Shown here: piece by piece, positions 31,958 through 43,995 of the stretch | Layout: every line of letters begins with the position of its first letter | Numbering within the stretch: position 1 is the first letter of the stretch | From: Valencia hispanica | Lineage: Eukaryota > Chordata > Actinopteri > Cyprinodontiformes > Valenciidae | DNA: 64,000 bases | Direction of reading: 5' to 3' | Assembly: GCA_963556495.2 (NCBI GenBank) | Contig: OY747702.1 | Span: 134,001 to 198,000 of the forward strand | Translations under genes and position numbers: made by a program | The notes under the pieces: generated by a model | The model's database searches: none | What the model was told of the DNA's origin: nothing | What the model saw: only the letters and a program-made list of their open reading frames with translations

Positions 31958-33646
31958 CAATGCCCACAGAAAAGCCTGAGTGAGAGTGGTACGGGAGACC
32001 CTCTACTCACAATGAAGATTTCTGGACATTCATTACCATTTCTTGTTGACACAGGCGCCACCTACAGCACTGTGGACAAGCAACCTCCACATGCTTAACT
32101 TTCTGGAGAAAAGGTTTCTGTTGGATTTTCTGGGGCTCAGATGTCTCTCCATGTGACTAAACCCTTACCTGTGGAACTGGGAAATCAGCGGGTGGTACAT
32201 CCCTTTGTGGTATCATCAGCTACACCTGCAAACTTGATGGGCAGGGATCTGCTCATTAAACTTGGAGCTACAATCCTGTGTGGTCCTGATGGATTGATTG
32301 TTACCCTTCCCAGTGGACATTCTTTTTTCTGTTCTGGATCTGATGGACAGTTCCTTCTTCAGGATGACACTCCACAGGTGGCTGATATATTTTGGGCCAA
32401 CTTGACCCCTCCCTATGGACCACAGTCTGCTGCATCTTTTCTGTCTGACTGGAAACCATGGTTTCTGAACTTGAATCCTTATGTTCCCCCGCCAGATCCC
32501 CTACATGCCACCCTCCTGTATGAGAGGGGCGATCCTACAATTTATCAGGATCAGTTTGAGAAAACATTAGAAGGTAAAGATTGGACAGTAACTGCCGGTC
32601 CTTGCTATGTGGGACCAGAGGGAGTAGCCTTAGAAGCTAAATTGACTCCTCAACAAGCTCAATTTTACATGATGAGTTCAGAAGCAGTGCCGCATATTTC
32701 TCTTTTGTTACATCCAAAACATCAGGCTAAAGATTTAGGCCCCATGGTGAAAAGAGGGACAGAAACCACTGACTGGGTATTAACTCAAATACCTAGCGTA
32801 TGGTTTTCCTCCTCGACTAGCATATACAAAATTCAGACCACAACATGGGATACTTCTATGTTAGAACATTTACACATGAGCTGTTTCCATGGCAGAGAAA
32901 AAACAGATCACCCAGCAGCTGTTAAAGCGCTACAACAACTCCCTCCCACTCTGTGGTCCTCTGGACCCACTGATGTTGGATTAGTACACACACAACCGTT
33001 GACATTTTCCATGAAAACAGGATCCCCCATTTGGAGATCCCAGTATCCACACAAACCAGAGGCAGAGGAAGGGATTGCAGAGACCATTTTGGGTCTCAAG
33101 GTGGGAGGAGTGTTAGAACCCTCAAACTCAGCGTGGAATACTCCTATTCTTCCCGTTGAGAAACAGGGAACCGGGAAATATCGAATGGCACATGATTTGC
33201 ACGCTATCAACCAGGAATTATTAATAACGCCAATTTCAACTCCTAACCTCTATACTGCTCTGAGTGCATTAACACCAGATTTACAATGGTTCACCTGCAT
33301 TGATCGGCTAATGCCTTTTTCATCTTACCATTAGCACCAAAGGTTAGAGATATTTTTTCATTTACCTTCCGTGGGGAGCAACTTAGATACACTCGCTTAC
33401 CTCAAAGGTTTTGCTCTTTCACCAGGGTTATTCAACCAAGTTTTAAAAGAATCTTTACAAAAATTAACATTACCTCAAGGATGTGTGCTAATTCAGTATG
33501 TAGATGACCTGCTTTTAGCAGCACCAACTGCTGAAGTGTGCAACACAGCAACAATAAAGATTCTCCGCTTGTTAGCCCAAGAAGGTTACAAGGTTTCCAG
33601 GGATAAGTTACAGCTAGTAAGACAAGAAGTACACTTTTTGGGAAGA
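31958..33646 (+). pseudogene. pol: ERV1 protease and reverse transcriptase (first part), broken
   Basis: The protease shows the active site LVDTGATYSTVD (32,045-32,080), then an in-frame TAA at 32,096-32,098, and its C-terminal NLMGRDLLIKLGA. The RT follows: PIWRSQYPHKPEAEEG, GVLEPSNSAWNTPILPV, YRMAHDLHAIN and FTCID (first catalytic Asp, about 33,300). A frameshift lies just after that, another near 33,405, then GFALSPGLFNQVL, the catalytic box QYVDDLLLA (about 33,498-33,525) and VSRDKLQLVRQEVHFLG. The gene is cut at 33,646 by the L2 and resumes at 38,356. Confidence 0.88.
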
Positions 33647-33704
33647 AGCTTTTCTTGGGGTGGTAAGGTCTCGCTAGCTCAGTTAGCTTAGCTTCATTGC
33701 GGCT

Positions 33705-34591
33705 ATGGCTACTCTTCTCTCTCCTGTCTCTAACTCTTCTCTTCTCTCTTGCTCTCTCTGTCAGATTTTTAGTTACTTCCCTGCCTCCTTGAGTGATAAT
33801 GGTAACTGTAATAAATGTAATAGTTTTGTAGCTTTGGAGGCGAGGGTATCAGAATTAGAAGCACGGCTCCGCGCTGATGAAAAACCAGCTGATAGCCGAA
33901 GCCCATTAGCCAGCACGGGGCCAACAAGGATAGAACCTTGTAGCTGTCCTCCGGCAGAGCCCGCGCAGCCGGGACCTCAGGCCGGCTGGGTGACTGTACG
34001 TAGGAAGCATAGTTCTAGGACCCAGCCCCCGGGGCACCACCAACCGGTCCGCACTTCTAACAGATTTTCCCCGCTCAGCGACACACCCGCTGAGAAGCCG
34101 ACCCTGGTAATTGGCAGCTCCATAGTCAGAAAGGTGGCATTAGAGACACCATTGACCATAGTCAAATGCTTGCCAGGGGCCAGAACGGGCGACATCAAAT
34201 CCTACCTGAAACTGCTGGCTAAAGATAAGCGTAAATACAGTAAGATTGTTATTCACGCTGGTGGTAATGACACCCGGTTACGCCAATCGGAGGTCACTAA
34301 AATTAGTGTTGCTTCGGTGTGTAAATTTGCCAAAACAGTGTCCGACTCGGTAATCTTTTCTGGTCCCCTGCCTGATCAGACCAGTGACAACATGTTTAGC
34401 CGCATGCTGTCATTCCATCAATGGTTGTCTGGGCAGTGGTGTCCTGCAAACGATGTGGGCTACATTGATAACTGGCGAACTTTTTGGGGGTAACCTGGTC
34501 TGATCCGGAGAGACGGCATCCATCCCACTTTGGATGGAGCAGCTCTTCTTTCTAGGAATATGGTCAAATTTATTAGTCCTCCAAAACACTG
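33705..34591 (+). pseudogene. L2 ORF1, SGNH-esterase-domain protein, one nonsense codon
   Basis: Starts [20 protein letters not shown]. The N-terminus has paired Cys motifs (CSLCQ, CNKCN), then a coiled coil ([16 protein letters not shown]), a Pro-rich linker, and an SGNH-esterase domain. Block I is [13 protein letters not shown] (nucleophile Ser), block III is [13 protein letters not shown], and block V is [18 protein letters not shown] at 34,491-34,493 splits blocks III and V; the minus-strand copy has a Lys codon there. About 295 codons otherwise. Esterase ORF1s are characteristic of CR1/L2-group LINEs. Confidence 0.85.
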
Positions 34592-34802
34592 ACAACCCAG
34601 GGTCCAGACCAGGAAGCAGAGTCGTAGTTTAACCCACCTCTCTGCTGCTTCTGTACTGTTACCCACACATTACCCTATAGAAACAGTGTCTTGCCCACGG
34701 CCAAAATTAAATGGATTAAAAGTTAAGCCAACAAAAGCAAATCATGGAAATCTCATAAAAATTAATACAACTTTGACTGAACAGAAAAATAAATCTATTA
34801 AA

Positions 34803-37640
34803 TGTGGTTTATTAAACATAAGATCTCTCTCCTCAAAGACTTAGTTAGTAAATGACTTGATTTGTGATAATCACATTGATTTCCTTTGTCTCACAGAAAC
34901 CTGGTTGCAGCAGGAGGATTATGTCAGTATAAATGAGTCAACTCCTTCCAGTCATTTAAATTTTCACATTCCTAGAAATACTGGGCGAGGAGGAGGAGTA
35001 GCAACCATTTTTCGTTCTGATTTACTAATTAGTCCCAGACCAATTGATAGCTACAGTTCTTTTGAACATCTAACCCTTCATTTTCCTTATCCAAGTTGCA
35101 AAACATTAAGACCATTTTTGTTTGTGGTTTTGTATCATCCACGAGGCCCTTACTCTCAATTCTTGGATCAGATCTCACTTTTTTTTAATCTGATTTAGTA
35201 TTAAATACTGATAGGGTTATTATAGTGGGAGACTTTAATATTCATGTGGATACTGAAAGTGATAGCCTAAATGCAGCCTCTAATGCTATTTTAGACTCAA
35301 TTGGCTTTACTAAAAAAGTACAGGGATCGACCCACTCGGGTAAACACACTTTGGACCTTGTACTGACATTCGGTATTGAGTGTGAGGAAATAACAGTCCA
35401 CCCACATAACCCGGTCCTGTCTGACCACTTCTTAATAACTTTTGAATTTACTTTAACTGACCATCTTAAATCTGAAAGAAAATTTCATTATAGTAGAGCT
35501 TTATCAGACAATGCTGTAACAATTTTTAAAGAATCTGTTCCATTCTTACTTTCCTTAGTGTCTCAGGGTAACACAGTGGATGGCAGCAATTCAATCTCTA
35601 ACCCTTCAGAAATTGATGATCTGGTTCACAGCATTACGTCCTCATTGCGTTTGGCATTAGATAGTGTAGCCCCCTTAAAAAAGAAAGTGGCTAGCCATAG
35701 GAGGCTGACTCCTTGGTTCAACGCAGAGTTGCGTACTTTAAAGCAGAATACTAGGAAGTTGGAGAGAAAAATGGCGCTCTACACACCTAGAGGATTCCTA
35801 TTTAACCTGGAATAACAGTCTACTGCTGTATAAAAAGACCCTTCGACAAGCTAGAACAGCATATTTTTCATCATTAATAGAGGCGAATAAAAACAATCCT
35901 AGGTTTCTTTTTAGTACAGTTGCCAAACTTACACAGAGTCATAGCTCTGTTGAGCCAACTATTTCCCCAGCTCTTAGCAGTGATGATTTTATGGGATTCT
36001 TCATAAATAAAAGTCATTCTATTAAAAATAAAATCATTGGCATCCTCCCAAACATGATTACTTCTTCCTCAGTAAATGAGGCAGTATCGGAAAGAATTGT
36101 AAAACCTCAGTTGTGCTTAGGCTGTTTTGATTCAGTCGAGCTTTCAGAATTATCAAAAATATTAGCCTCATCTAAACCTTCAACTTGTATGTTGGACCCA
36201 ATTCCAACCAAATTATTTAAAGAAGTGTTCCCTTTGGTTCCTGGCCCCATTTTGGATAAGATGAATCTATCCGTAGTAAACGGATACGTACCACAGGAAT
36301 TTAAAATAGCTGTAATTAAACCTTTACTCAAGAAACCTTCCCTTGATCAAGATGACTTAGTGAATTACAGACCTATATCTAACCTTCCTTTCTTATCCAA
36401 AGTCCTGGAGAAAATTGTTGCTAATCAAGTCTGTGAGCATCTAAACAGTAACGAGCTGTTTGAAGAGTTTTAGTCAGGTTTTAGAGCTCATCATAGCACT
36501 GAAACAGCACTGGTGAAGGTTACTAATGATATTCTCATGGCCTCAGGTAATGGACTTGTGTCTGTTCTGGTTTTGTTAGATCTCAGTGCTGCTTTTGACA
36601 CAGTCGATCATAATATTCTCTTAGAAAGGCTTGAACATGTTTCAGGGATTAAAGGAACAGCACTAGGCTGGTTTAAATCATATTTGTCTGATAGATTCCA
36701 GTTTGTTCATCTAAATGATAAATCTTCTTCACTCTCAAGGGTTACTTGTGGAGTTCCACAGGGTTCTTTGCTTGGACCAATTCTGTTCACCATATATATG
36801 CTCCCAATTGGTAGAATCATTAGACAGCATGGGATACATTTCCACAGCTATGCAGATGATACACAACTATATTTATCCATAAATCCTGATGAACCCAGTC
36901 AGTTAGGTACATTACAGGCATGTCTGGAAGACATGAAAATATGGATGACCCTAAACTTTTTGCTTTTAAATTCTGACAAGACAGAAGTTGCTGTCTTTGT
37001 TATTAAATTGCCCCCCAGTAATAACGTAAAGAACCTCGGCGTTATTTTTGACCGAGACTTGACATTTAAATCCCACATCAAACAGGTTTCTAGGATTTCT
37101 TTCTTTCACCTCCGGAATATTGCTAAAATTAGAAACATCCTGTCCAGGAGTGATGCTGAGAAACTAGTCCATGCATTTGTTACTTCAAGGCTGGACTACT
37201 GTAATTCTTTACTATCAGGTAGTCCACAAAATGCCATTAAAAGCCTTCAGTTGATCCACAATGCGGCAGCAAGGGTTCTGATGAATATTAAAAAGAGAGA
37301 TCACATTTCTCCTGTTTTAGCTTTCCTTCATTGGCTCCCTGGTAAATCCAGAATAGAATTTAAGATCCTTCTTCTTACATACAAAGCCCTTAATAATGAA
37401 GCTCCATCATACATCAGAGATCTAATTGTTCCATATGTTCCTAACAGAGCCCTTTGCTCTCAGACTGCAGGTTTACTTGTAGTTCCTAGGATTTCTAATA
37501 GTAGAATGGGAGGCAGATCTTTTAGTTATCAGGCTCCTCTCCTGTGGAACCAGCTCCCAGCTTTATTCCGTGAGGCAGACACTCTGTTTACTTTTAAGGC
37601 CAGGTTTAAAACTTTACTTTTTGATAAAGCTTATAGTTAG
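34803..37640 (+). pseudogene. L2 ORF2, endonuclease-reverse transcriptase, several lesions
   Basis: Endonuclease: [40 protein letters not shown] and [80 protein letters not shown] and SDKTEVAVF, with a C-terminal LINE domain ending FKTLLFDKAYS at 37,640. Lesions: a TAG near 34,843, a frameshift near 35,200, a frameshift near 35,790, a TAG replacing Gln near 36,471, and an in-frame deletion of about 23 codons near 37,000 relative to the other copy. Catalytic residues of both domains are otherwise present. Confidence 0.88.
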
Positions 37641-38355
37641 AGTTGCTAAGGTCATCCTTAGCTATCTCTGTTATGCTGCTATAGGCTTAGACTGCTGGAG
37701 GACAGACTTACCAATTTTTTTCACTCTGCTACTTCCTTTTCTCCTACGACTCTCCAGTTGTATTACAGTACATTCTGTTATTTCGACTGTTAACTTTGTT
37801 TTCTCTCAGTGTTTTTCTCTCCATACAAGATATACCTGGTCTGGTATCCTGCTTGGCTGCAATGCCCTGTTGGACGGGGGGCATCGACTGGGATTATCCT
37901 CCCAGTAACTGAACATCCACTGTGTCCTGTTATCAACTTTTTACTTTATGTAACATAGAGAGTACTCTTATATCAGATCTTCTGTTCCTTCTGTGTCTCT
38001 GCTCTGTCTTCTCAAACCCCCAGATGGTCGTGGCAGATGGCCGCTCCTACTGAGCCTGGTTCTGTTGGAGGTTTCTTCCTGTTAAAGGGGAGTTTTTCCT
38101 CTCCACCTTCGCTACATGCTTGCTCAGTATGAGGGATTGCTGAAGGATTGCTGTGGTTGGAAAGTCTGCATCAACGGGGCCCAACCTCACGCCAATGACT
38201 GACGCAATCTGCTGGGATTCCTTAAATAGGAAACTTTTTAACCGATTGGAATGTTTGTATAAATGCACTGAAATGACTTCTTGTTAAGTGCCTTGAGATG
38301 ACATCTGTTGTGAATTGGCGCTATATAAATGAACTGAATTGATTTGAATTGAAGA

Positions 38356-38867
38356 GTTACTGCACAAGGATCAGGTCTAACAGCAGCTCACAGATCTGCA
38401 ATCCTACAACATCCAAAACCGTTAAAGGTTAAAGAAATGCTGTCCTTTTTAGGACTAACCAACTTTAGCCGTCACTACATGCCCAGCTGCACTAATCTGA
38501 CCACTCCATTGCGTGCGTTGATAAATGAACATGGTACGAAACAATTTAATGCTCCTCTTAATTGGACGGTGGCAGCAGAAGAAGCGTTTAATGTTCTAAA
38601 ACAGGAACTGGCACCAGCAGCAGACTTGGCTCTGGCTGATTACAGACTAGAATTTTTTCTAGACTCCTCAGAGACTGATGGAATAATCAATGGTGTCCTG
38701 TTTCAAAAGGTAGATGGACATAGACACATTTTGATGTATCTTAGTGTGAAACTAGATACAACAGAAAATAGACACCCACCATGCACCCGGCATGCAGCTG
38801 GACTAGCCCATCTCATCTCTAAAACAGCACACATTTTTCGCGGGCATCCTCTCAGGGTGTTAACTAC
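38356..38867 (+). pseudogene. pol: ERV1 RT thumb/connection region
   Basis: Continuation of ERV1 pol after the L2: VKEMLSFLGLTNFSRHYMP, TTPLRALINEHG, AAEEAFNVLKQELA, LADYRLEFFLDSSETDG and PPCTRHAAGLAHLISK. It is cut at 38,867 by ERV2 and resumes at 46,629. ERV2 carries the same region at 41.1-41.7 kb, which confirms the alignment. Confidence 0.85.
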
Positions 38868-39437
38868 TGTCGGCTTTTCTCACAATGTGCTCTGCAACTC
38901 ACTTCCTGCTCAGAGAGGTGGGGGCGCCGAATTCCAAAAACCCCAGCGGAATCTGTTTCAAAATAAGACCCAAAGCTGAGAGACAGAGAGTTACAAAAAA
39001 ACACACAAACTCAGATCTGTTTTGGAAAAGACGCACCTGCAGATGGGAATCAGACAAGATCCGACTGACTGACTCATTCTCTTACAGGGCTGTACCATTT
39101 TTATTTCAAGAAGAACAAAGAACATATCACGTGACTCCTCTCTCCTCCTTCTACATCTTAACAGGTCATTTATTTTCTCCAGGTCTCTTGACCTTACTAT
39201 GAACTGGGTTATAACATGACTTAGAGTTATAGCTGATCCTCCCTGCTTTCAGTTCATATCTTTACTCAAGAGTTTGTTTACTTAAAACCTTCAACCCTAT
39301 AAAATACTGGTAACAGAGTCATGTTTTACTACCCTGAATAATATAAACAGGCCTATTACTTCTAAAGCTTAAAAAAGATATAATTAACACATATGTACTG
39401 CATAATAAAAATAGCCTCAAAAAAGTAGAATACAACA
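38868..39437 (-). repeat. ERV2 3' LTR
   Basis: 570 bp; plus-strand ends TGTCGGC and TACAACA, i.e. TGTTGTA to GCCGACA in the sense direction. One base differs from 46,055-46,624. Confidence 0.95.
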
Positions 39438-39450
39438 AATCCCTCTTTCA
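39438..39450 (-). promoter_or_regulatory. ERV2 polypurine tract
   Basis: On the minus strand AAAGAGGGATT directly precedes the 3' LTR. ERV1 has the matching AAGAGGGATTAT before its own 3' LTR, a sign of close relationship. Confidence 0.75.
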
Positions 39451-39493
39451 ATCTATTTTTCAAATAGATTGATCACTCCTCTGTACTTCCCCA

Positions 39494-39721
39494 TCAGGCT
39501 CCATGTGAGCTATTAACAGATATTGACTTTGCACATTTATCACCAACAGCTTTTTCAATACACTTTGTGAGCAAAGAACGTATACAAGGAATACAACAAC
39601 ATCCACATAACACCATAGTTGACACAAATACTGCTAAAGAAACCATTATAGACATTGCCAGAGTCTTCCATTTACCAAACATATTATTTAACAAATTTGT
39701 CCCTCTTTCCAACCTGATCAT
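39494..39721 (-). pseudogene. env: ERV2 env C-terminal fragment (membrane anchor and tail)
   Basis: Contains the membrane-proximal FGKWKTLAMSIMVSLAVFV, the anchor continuing TMVLCGCCCIPCIRSL, and a short cytoplasmic tail. The Cys-rich end resembles the degraded ERV3 env (CCVIPCIRGL) and that of ERV1 (CCVIPCFKVM). The ectodomain, fusion peptide and SU are absent. It sits just upstream of the polypurine tract, as expected. Confidence 0.8.
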
Positions 39722-40772
39722 TCAAAATGAGAAGAGTGTCTGTTTTTTTATCCTTACCTTTAAGCAATATATTTTTTTTAAATTTATTATTATTGTTTTT
39801 TATGTTTTAACCTAATTCCCAATATTCTTTTAGTAAAAGCAAACTCTAGCAATTGTCACCAACCCTAAAAACATCCTACAAAAACCACATCATAATGAAA
39901 AAAGAATAAGTAAAACAAAAATTAGTAGTCAGTCAACCTGATTATACTTTAAACACTCCTTAAAATGTTTTATCTTATTACTAAAAAAGTTTTATAAAAC
40001 CGTAAATACTAAATATTAAGAAAAAATCTTACAAATAGACTACTTAAAAATTATTTGACACCCTCTTAGGCAGTGTCTAGCAATCTGCACCTGTAAATAA
40101 AAATCGGTTAGACAACCTGTAAAATACAAGAAAAATGATTAGTAAGTGTTCAGTCTTTATTATTTTGTTCTCTAGTCTTCGCTCTTGTTTATTTCTCTGG
40201 CAGCAGGTGGCTACCAGAGTGATGAAATGATTCAGTACAGTGGACTCTTTATTTTTCCCAATGTTACTGTCTTTTATGCAGATCGCCCTCACTGAAATGA
40301 CAGTTACTTCATTAACTGAACATTTCCCCCAGTAAACACAAATGCACAGACAGGCCCCGCCTCCAATAGCTTCCCCCACCGATTGTGAGGTGGTCAAAAC
40401 CTGCTGTGAAATGTGTTTGATTTCTTGCGATCTTTTCTCTTCGGTATAATCCCTCTTCGAGAAAAGCAAGTCCAAATTGCTTATCTCGCCCAATTTTGTT
40501 GCACATATAGATTACACTGGATGATTACAGCAACTTCAACCAATCTTCTGGGTGGGTCTGGCCCCGCCTCCTGGCTTCGGCAGTCGACACCGCCTAGTCA
40601 GAACCGACACCACCCGCTGCAAAGAGATTCTCCCAGGTCAGCAGAGAGCTGCTGCAGCGTGAGGGACAGGAGAGGGGTCGGAAGGAAGAAGGAGACCAGG
40701 CCCTTCAGATGCTGATGATCACTGCGAGGGTCCGGGTGCGATGAAACCTGAGGTTCTCTGCCAGCTGTAAAT
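39722..40772 (-). other. ERV2 internal segment without recognised genes
   Basis: Where integrase and the first part of env should be. One minus-strand ORF of about 138 codons (40,077-40,493) has no retroviral motif, and no GPY or DDE integrase motif is present. Probably deletion scars plus captured sequence. Confidence 0.4.
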
Positions 40773-41200
40773 TTAAAGTTGAATTAGACCGCTCGATGAC
40801 GCCCTATTTCCCCACGCGTCAACAGTGTCAGCCTTGCTTTGACCCCAATAGCAGTAACAAAACTGCTCTCCTCCACTGTGGTAATTCATAATGTATAACA
40901 GAAAACCCGTAATTCGAATCAGTGTAAATCGTGACGTCTTTATCTCTTCTCCATTTGCATGCTCAATAAGAGCCCTTATCTCAGCACGCTGTGCGCTCTG
41001 CTTGCCGTCCAGCTTCCCTGACACGACAGTATGTAGTGAATCTCCATTCTGCTCAACAACTGCAAAACCTGATTTTAACTGGCCCTGTCCATCTCTAAAA
41101 ACAACACCCATCTGTATAGAGCACAAAACCTGTAGATAAGGTATCAGACCGTAAATCAGAACGTATTTTTTGAGCAACAGAATTCAGCCTGACACAGTCA
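40773..41200 (-). pseudogene. pol: ERV2 RNase H domain
   Basis: VLYTDGCCF (first catalytic Asp) is followed after a frame change by FRDGQGQLKSGFAVVE, and SAQRAEIRALIEHANG supplies the catalytic Glu. The third motif (Thr-Asp-Ser) is present near 40,920 but in another frame. It would degrade the RNA strand during reverse transcription. The gene fades out before integrase. Confidence 0.8.
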
Positions 41201-42661
41201 TGCTGTTCCCCAGAGGCGGTGATTTGTTCAGCCATGTTTATTCCTTCATGCGTAAAAATAATGTTTGGTGCCTCCAAAACTCTGCTAATCCGCTGCTGAC
41301 GCAAAGTAACAATGTGTGAAGTTTTCTCCACTAGGTGTGCAATTCCTGCTGCATGTCTCGTGCAAGGCGGCTGTCTCATTTCAATAGCTTGCAGCTTTAT
41401 GCTAAGATACATAAGAATGTATCTCTGACCACCTTTTTTCTGAAACAAAATCCCATTAACCACCCCATCTGTTTCTGATGTGTTAAGAAAAAATGGACAT
41501 GTATAGTCAGGAGTGGCTAAATCAGCTGCTTGTGCTAGAGCCTGTTTCAACTTACTAAATGCCTCCTCAGCTGGTATGTCCCATTCTAACTTAGCATGCA
41601 GATTTTTCATACCATGAGCATTTACAAGAGCCCTGAGTGGTGTGGTAAGGTTTGTGTAATTAGGCACATAATGTCTGGAAAAATTTGTCAGTCCCAGAAA
41701 TGACAGCATTGATTTAACAGTGAGGTTTAGAATGGGCCAAAATAGCATTCTTGTGGGTGTCCGTCAGCCCAGCGCCTTGAGCGGTCACCCTTCGCCCCAG
41801 GAACTGGACTTCCTGCCTGACCAACGGAAGCTTATCGCGGGAGACTTTAAATCCCTCTTTTCCCAAATGTTGCAACACAACTAGAGTCGCTGCCATGCAC
41901 TTTTCAACGGTGGGGGATGCTAAAAGTAAATCGTCCACATATTGGGTCAGTACACAGTCTGGAGGGAGCTGTACAGTGCTTAATGACTGCTCTAACACCT
42001 GATTAAAAATACCTGGGGATAAAGCAAAACCCTGCGGAAGCCTACTATAACGTAGCTTCCTGCCCCTGAATGTAAATGAAAAAATATCCCTGACAGAAGG
42101 ATGGAGCGGTAAACAGAAAAATGCATTAGCCAAATCTATGCAGGTAAACCATTTTAAATCAGGAGTCAGTGATGCCAGAGCTGTATACGGATTTGGTGTA
42201 GAAATGGGAGGGGTTCTAAGGGCCTCATTAATAGCACGCAAATCATGTGCCATTCTGTATTTACCAGTACCTTGTTTTTCCACAGGAAGAATAGGGGTGT
42301 TATATGAAGAGTTTGATGGTTCTAAAACTCCAGCTTCAAGTAAGCCTGCAATAGTGTCTGCAATACCTTCCTCAGCCTGAGGTTTATGTGGGTACTGAGA
42401 ACGCCAGATTGGATCAGAATGTTTCATGTCAAATGTGATGGGTGTGGTTTGCACTAGACCAACATCAGTGGGACCATCTGACCACAAAGAGTCAGGCACG
42501 ACCTTTAAGGCCTCCACTGCATCAGGATGATCTGTTTTTTCTCTGCCATGATTTCTAGAAAGCTGCAAATGTTCCAGAATGGTAGTATCAGAGAGCTGCG
42601 TGTCTATTTTGTACATCTGAGTAGAAGGAGAAAAAGAGACTGAAGGTGGGTGTGAACCCAA
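41095..42661 (-). pseudogene. pol: ERV2 reverse transcriptase
   Basis: Two overlapping open frames cover most of the RT. The first (42,661-41,714) has GVLEPSNSSYNTPILPV, FTCIDLANAFFCLPLHP (first catalytic Asp), LPQGFALSPGIFNQVLE, QYVDDLLLASP (second and third Asp) and QEVQFLGRRVTAQG. After a frame change near 41,740 comes the thumb/connection with MLSFLGLTNFSRHYVPN and PCTRHAAGIAHLVEK. All polymerase catalytic residues are present, unlike ERV1 where the palm is frameshifted. Confidence 0.88.
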
Positions 42662-43424
42662 TCCTTTAATTCAACTCCCCTTTTAACCATTCCCCCCAAA
42701 TCTTTAGCTTGATGTTTCGGATGCAACAAAAGTGATATGTGTGGAAGTGCTTCAGCTCCCATCATATACCATTTAAGCTGTTTTGAAGTGAGATGAGCAA
42801 ACAGTGCAATACCCTTCCTCCCCATAAAGCATGGACCCGAAGCCACAGACCAACTTTGGCCTTCAAGTTCTGTTTCAAATTGTTCCTGACATAAAGTAGG
42901 ATCGCCCTTCTCATAAAGGAAGGTCACATGGAAAGGATCAGGCAGTGGAACAAAAGGCTGGAGTTCAAGCAGCCAAGGCTTCCAGCATCTCAGAAAGTCA
43001 GCCGCAGAAGATTCATGTGCAGACATCGTAGTCAATCTGGCCCAGAAAATATCAGCCACTTGTGAAGTGTCATCCTTCAGCAAAAATTGACCACTCATGG
43101 TGTCACAGCAATGCGTATGTCCATTCGGAAAAGTCACCATAAGTCCATCAGGGGTACATAGAATAGTAGCACCAGTTTGATAAGCAGATCTCTGCCTAAC
43201 AAATTGACAGGCGTCTTTTGAGCAATGACAAAAGGATGTGATAGTCTTTGATCACCCACTGAAACAGGCAATGGTTGAGTTATAGGGAGAGTCATTGGAG
43301 CCATATGTAGAGGTGGCTGACCGGGAGGTATAGCGCCCCCTTGTGGGTGTGGGCACTCCCTCACCCAGTGTTCATTGGAGCCACACCTGTGACAACCGTT
43401 AGCACCCGGCTGCCCTCTCCCCAT
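42604..43424 (-). pseudogene. ERV2 nucleocapsid end fused to late protease and linker
   Basis: Starts near GRGQPGANG, then an intact zinc knuckle CHRCGSNEHWVREC. About 20 codons later it is already in the region corresponding to the second half of the protease (PVSVGDQRLSHPFV, NLLGRDLLIK). The gag stop and the DTG active site present in ERV1 are missing, i.e. an in-frame internal deletion. A frameshift follows near 43,150. The linker then reads SQVADIFWARL, HVTFLYEKGDPT and LPHISLLLHPKHQAKDLGG. Confidence 0.82.
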
Positions 43425-43578
43425 GCCTCTAAAATCCCCAAACCTGGCCCTGCCACGTGACCTGCCACGAGGCTACCATGTCCTATAAGGAGGAGTAAAT
43501 GGCTTATTCGGCGCAGCTCCAGCATACATCACAGGAAAAGAAGGCAGCACTGTCGCTGATCCAACAGTAGGTGCTGCT

Positions 43579-43995
43579 TCAGCCACCATCTGTATCACTT
43601 TTTTTAGACTGATACAAGTCAGTCAATTTATTCTGAGCCTCTTTTAACTGTAGTTTTAACAAAGCAGTCTCCATTTTCTTATTCTCCTCAGCGTCCTTTA
43701 ACGCAGATGCTCTCACTAAAGGAAGCATTAAATCAGGGCCTCCACTCGCCCCCAGTGACACCTGAGATCTGGTATTCTTAAATGGTCCTTCACTCCCCTT
43801 GTCTCCCAACGTCTGCATATTTTTGACCTGTAAAACTGTCGTACATTCATCACGTTGACTGGGGCTGGGACCTCTTGAAAGGTCTGTAGCTTGACCCCTT
43901 ACCACAGATGCCAAAAAAAAAAAAAAATTTATCGGTGCCTTCTAATTTGTTGCTAACTAAATTTAGTAGGTGTCACTTTTCCTCCCCAGAACACA
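43579..43995 (-). pseudogene. gag: ERV2 gag fragment (capsid end, coiled coil)
   Basis: The coiled-coil part KKMETALLKLQLKEAQNKL is homologous to ERV1 gag near 31,500. Upstream are ASVVRGQATDLSRG and, beyond a T15-type homopolymer on the sense strand, LNLVSNKLEGTDK with a TGA just before. The homopolymer and stop break the frame. The rest of gag (matrix, most of capsid) is not detectable. Confidence 0.65.

Larger units (their letters stand above)
33647..38350 (+). mobile_element. full-length L2 LINE inside ERV1 pol, GAAGA target duplication
   Basis: 4704 bp, flanked by GAAGA at 33,642-33,646 and 38,351-38,355. Reading across the duplication, the interrupted ERV1 RT continues, which fixes both ends. 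The 5' terminus AGCTTTTCTTGGGG is the same as in the minus copy at 7471. Order: short 5' UTR, ORF1 (33,705), ORF2 (to 37,640), ~700-bp 3' UTR ending in GAACTGAATTGATTTGAATT. Both ORFs carry a few lesions, so it is probably immobile. Confidence 0.92.

Noticed and set aside
40077..40493. 138-codon minus-strand ORF as an accessory gene of ERV2
   Set aside because: No motif and lies in a deletion-scarred segment where integrase and env should be; could be captured sequence, but nothing supports a gene.
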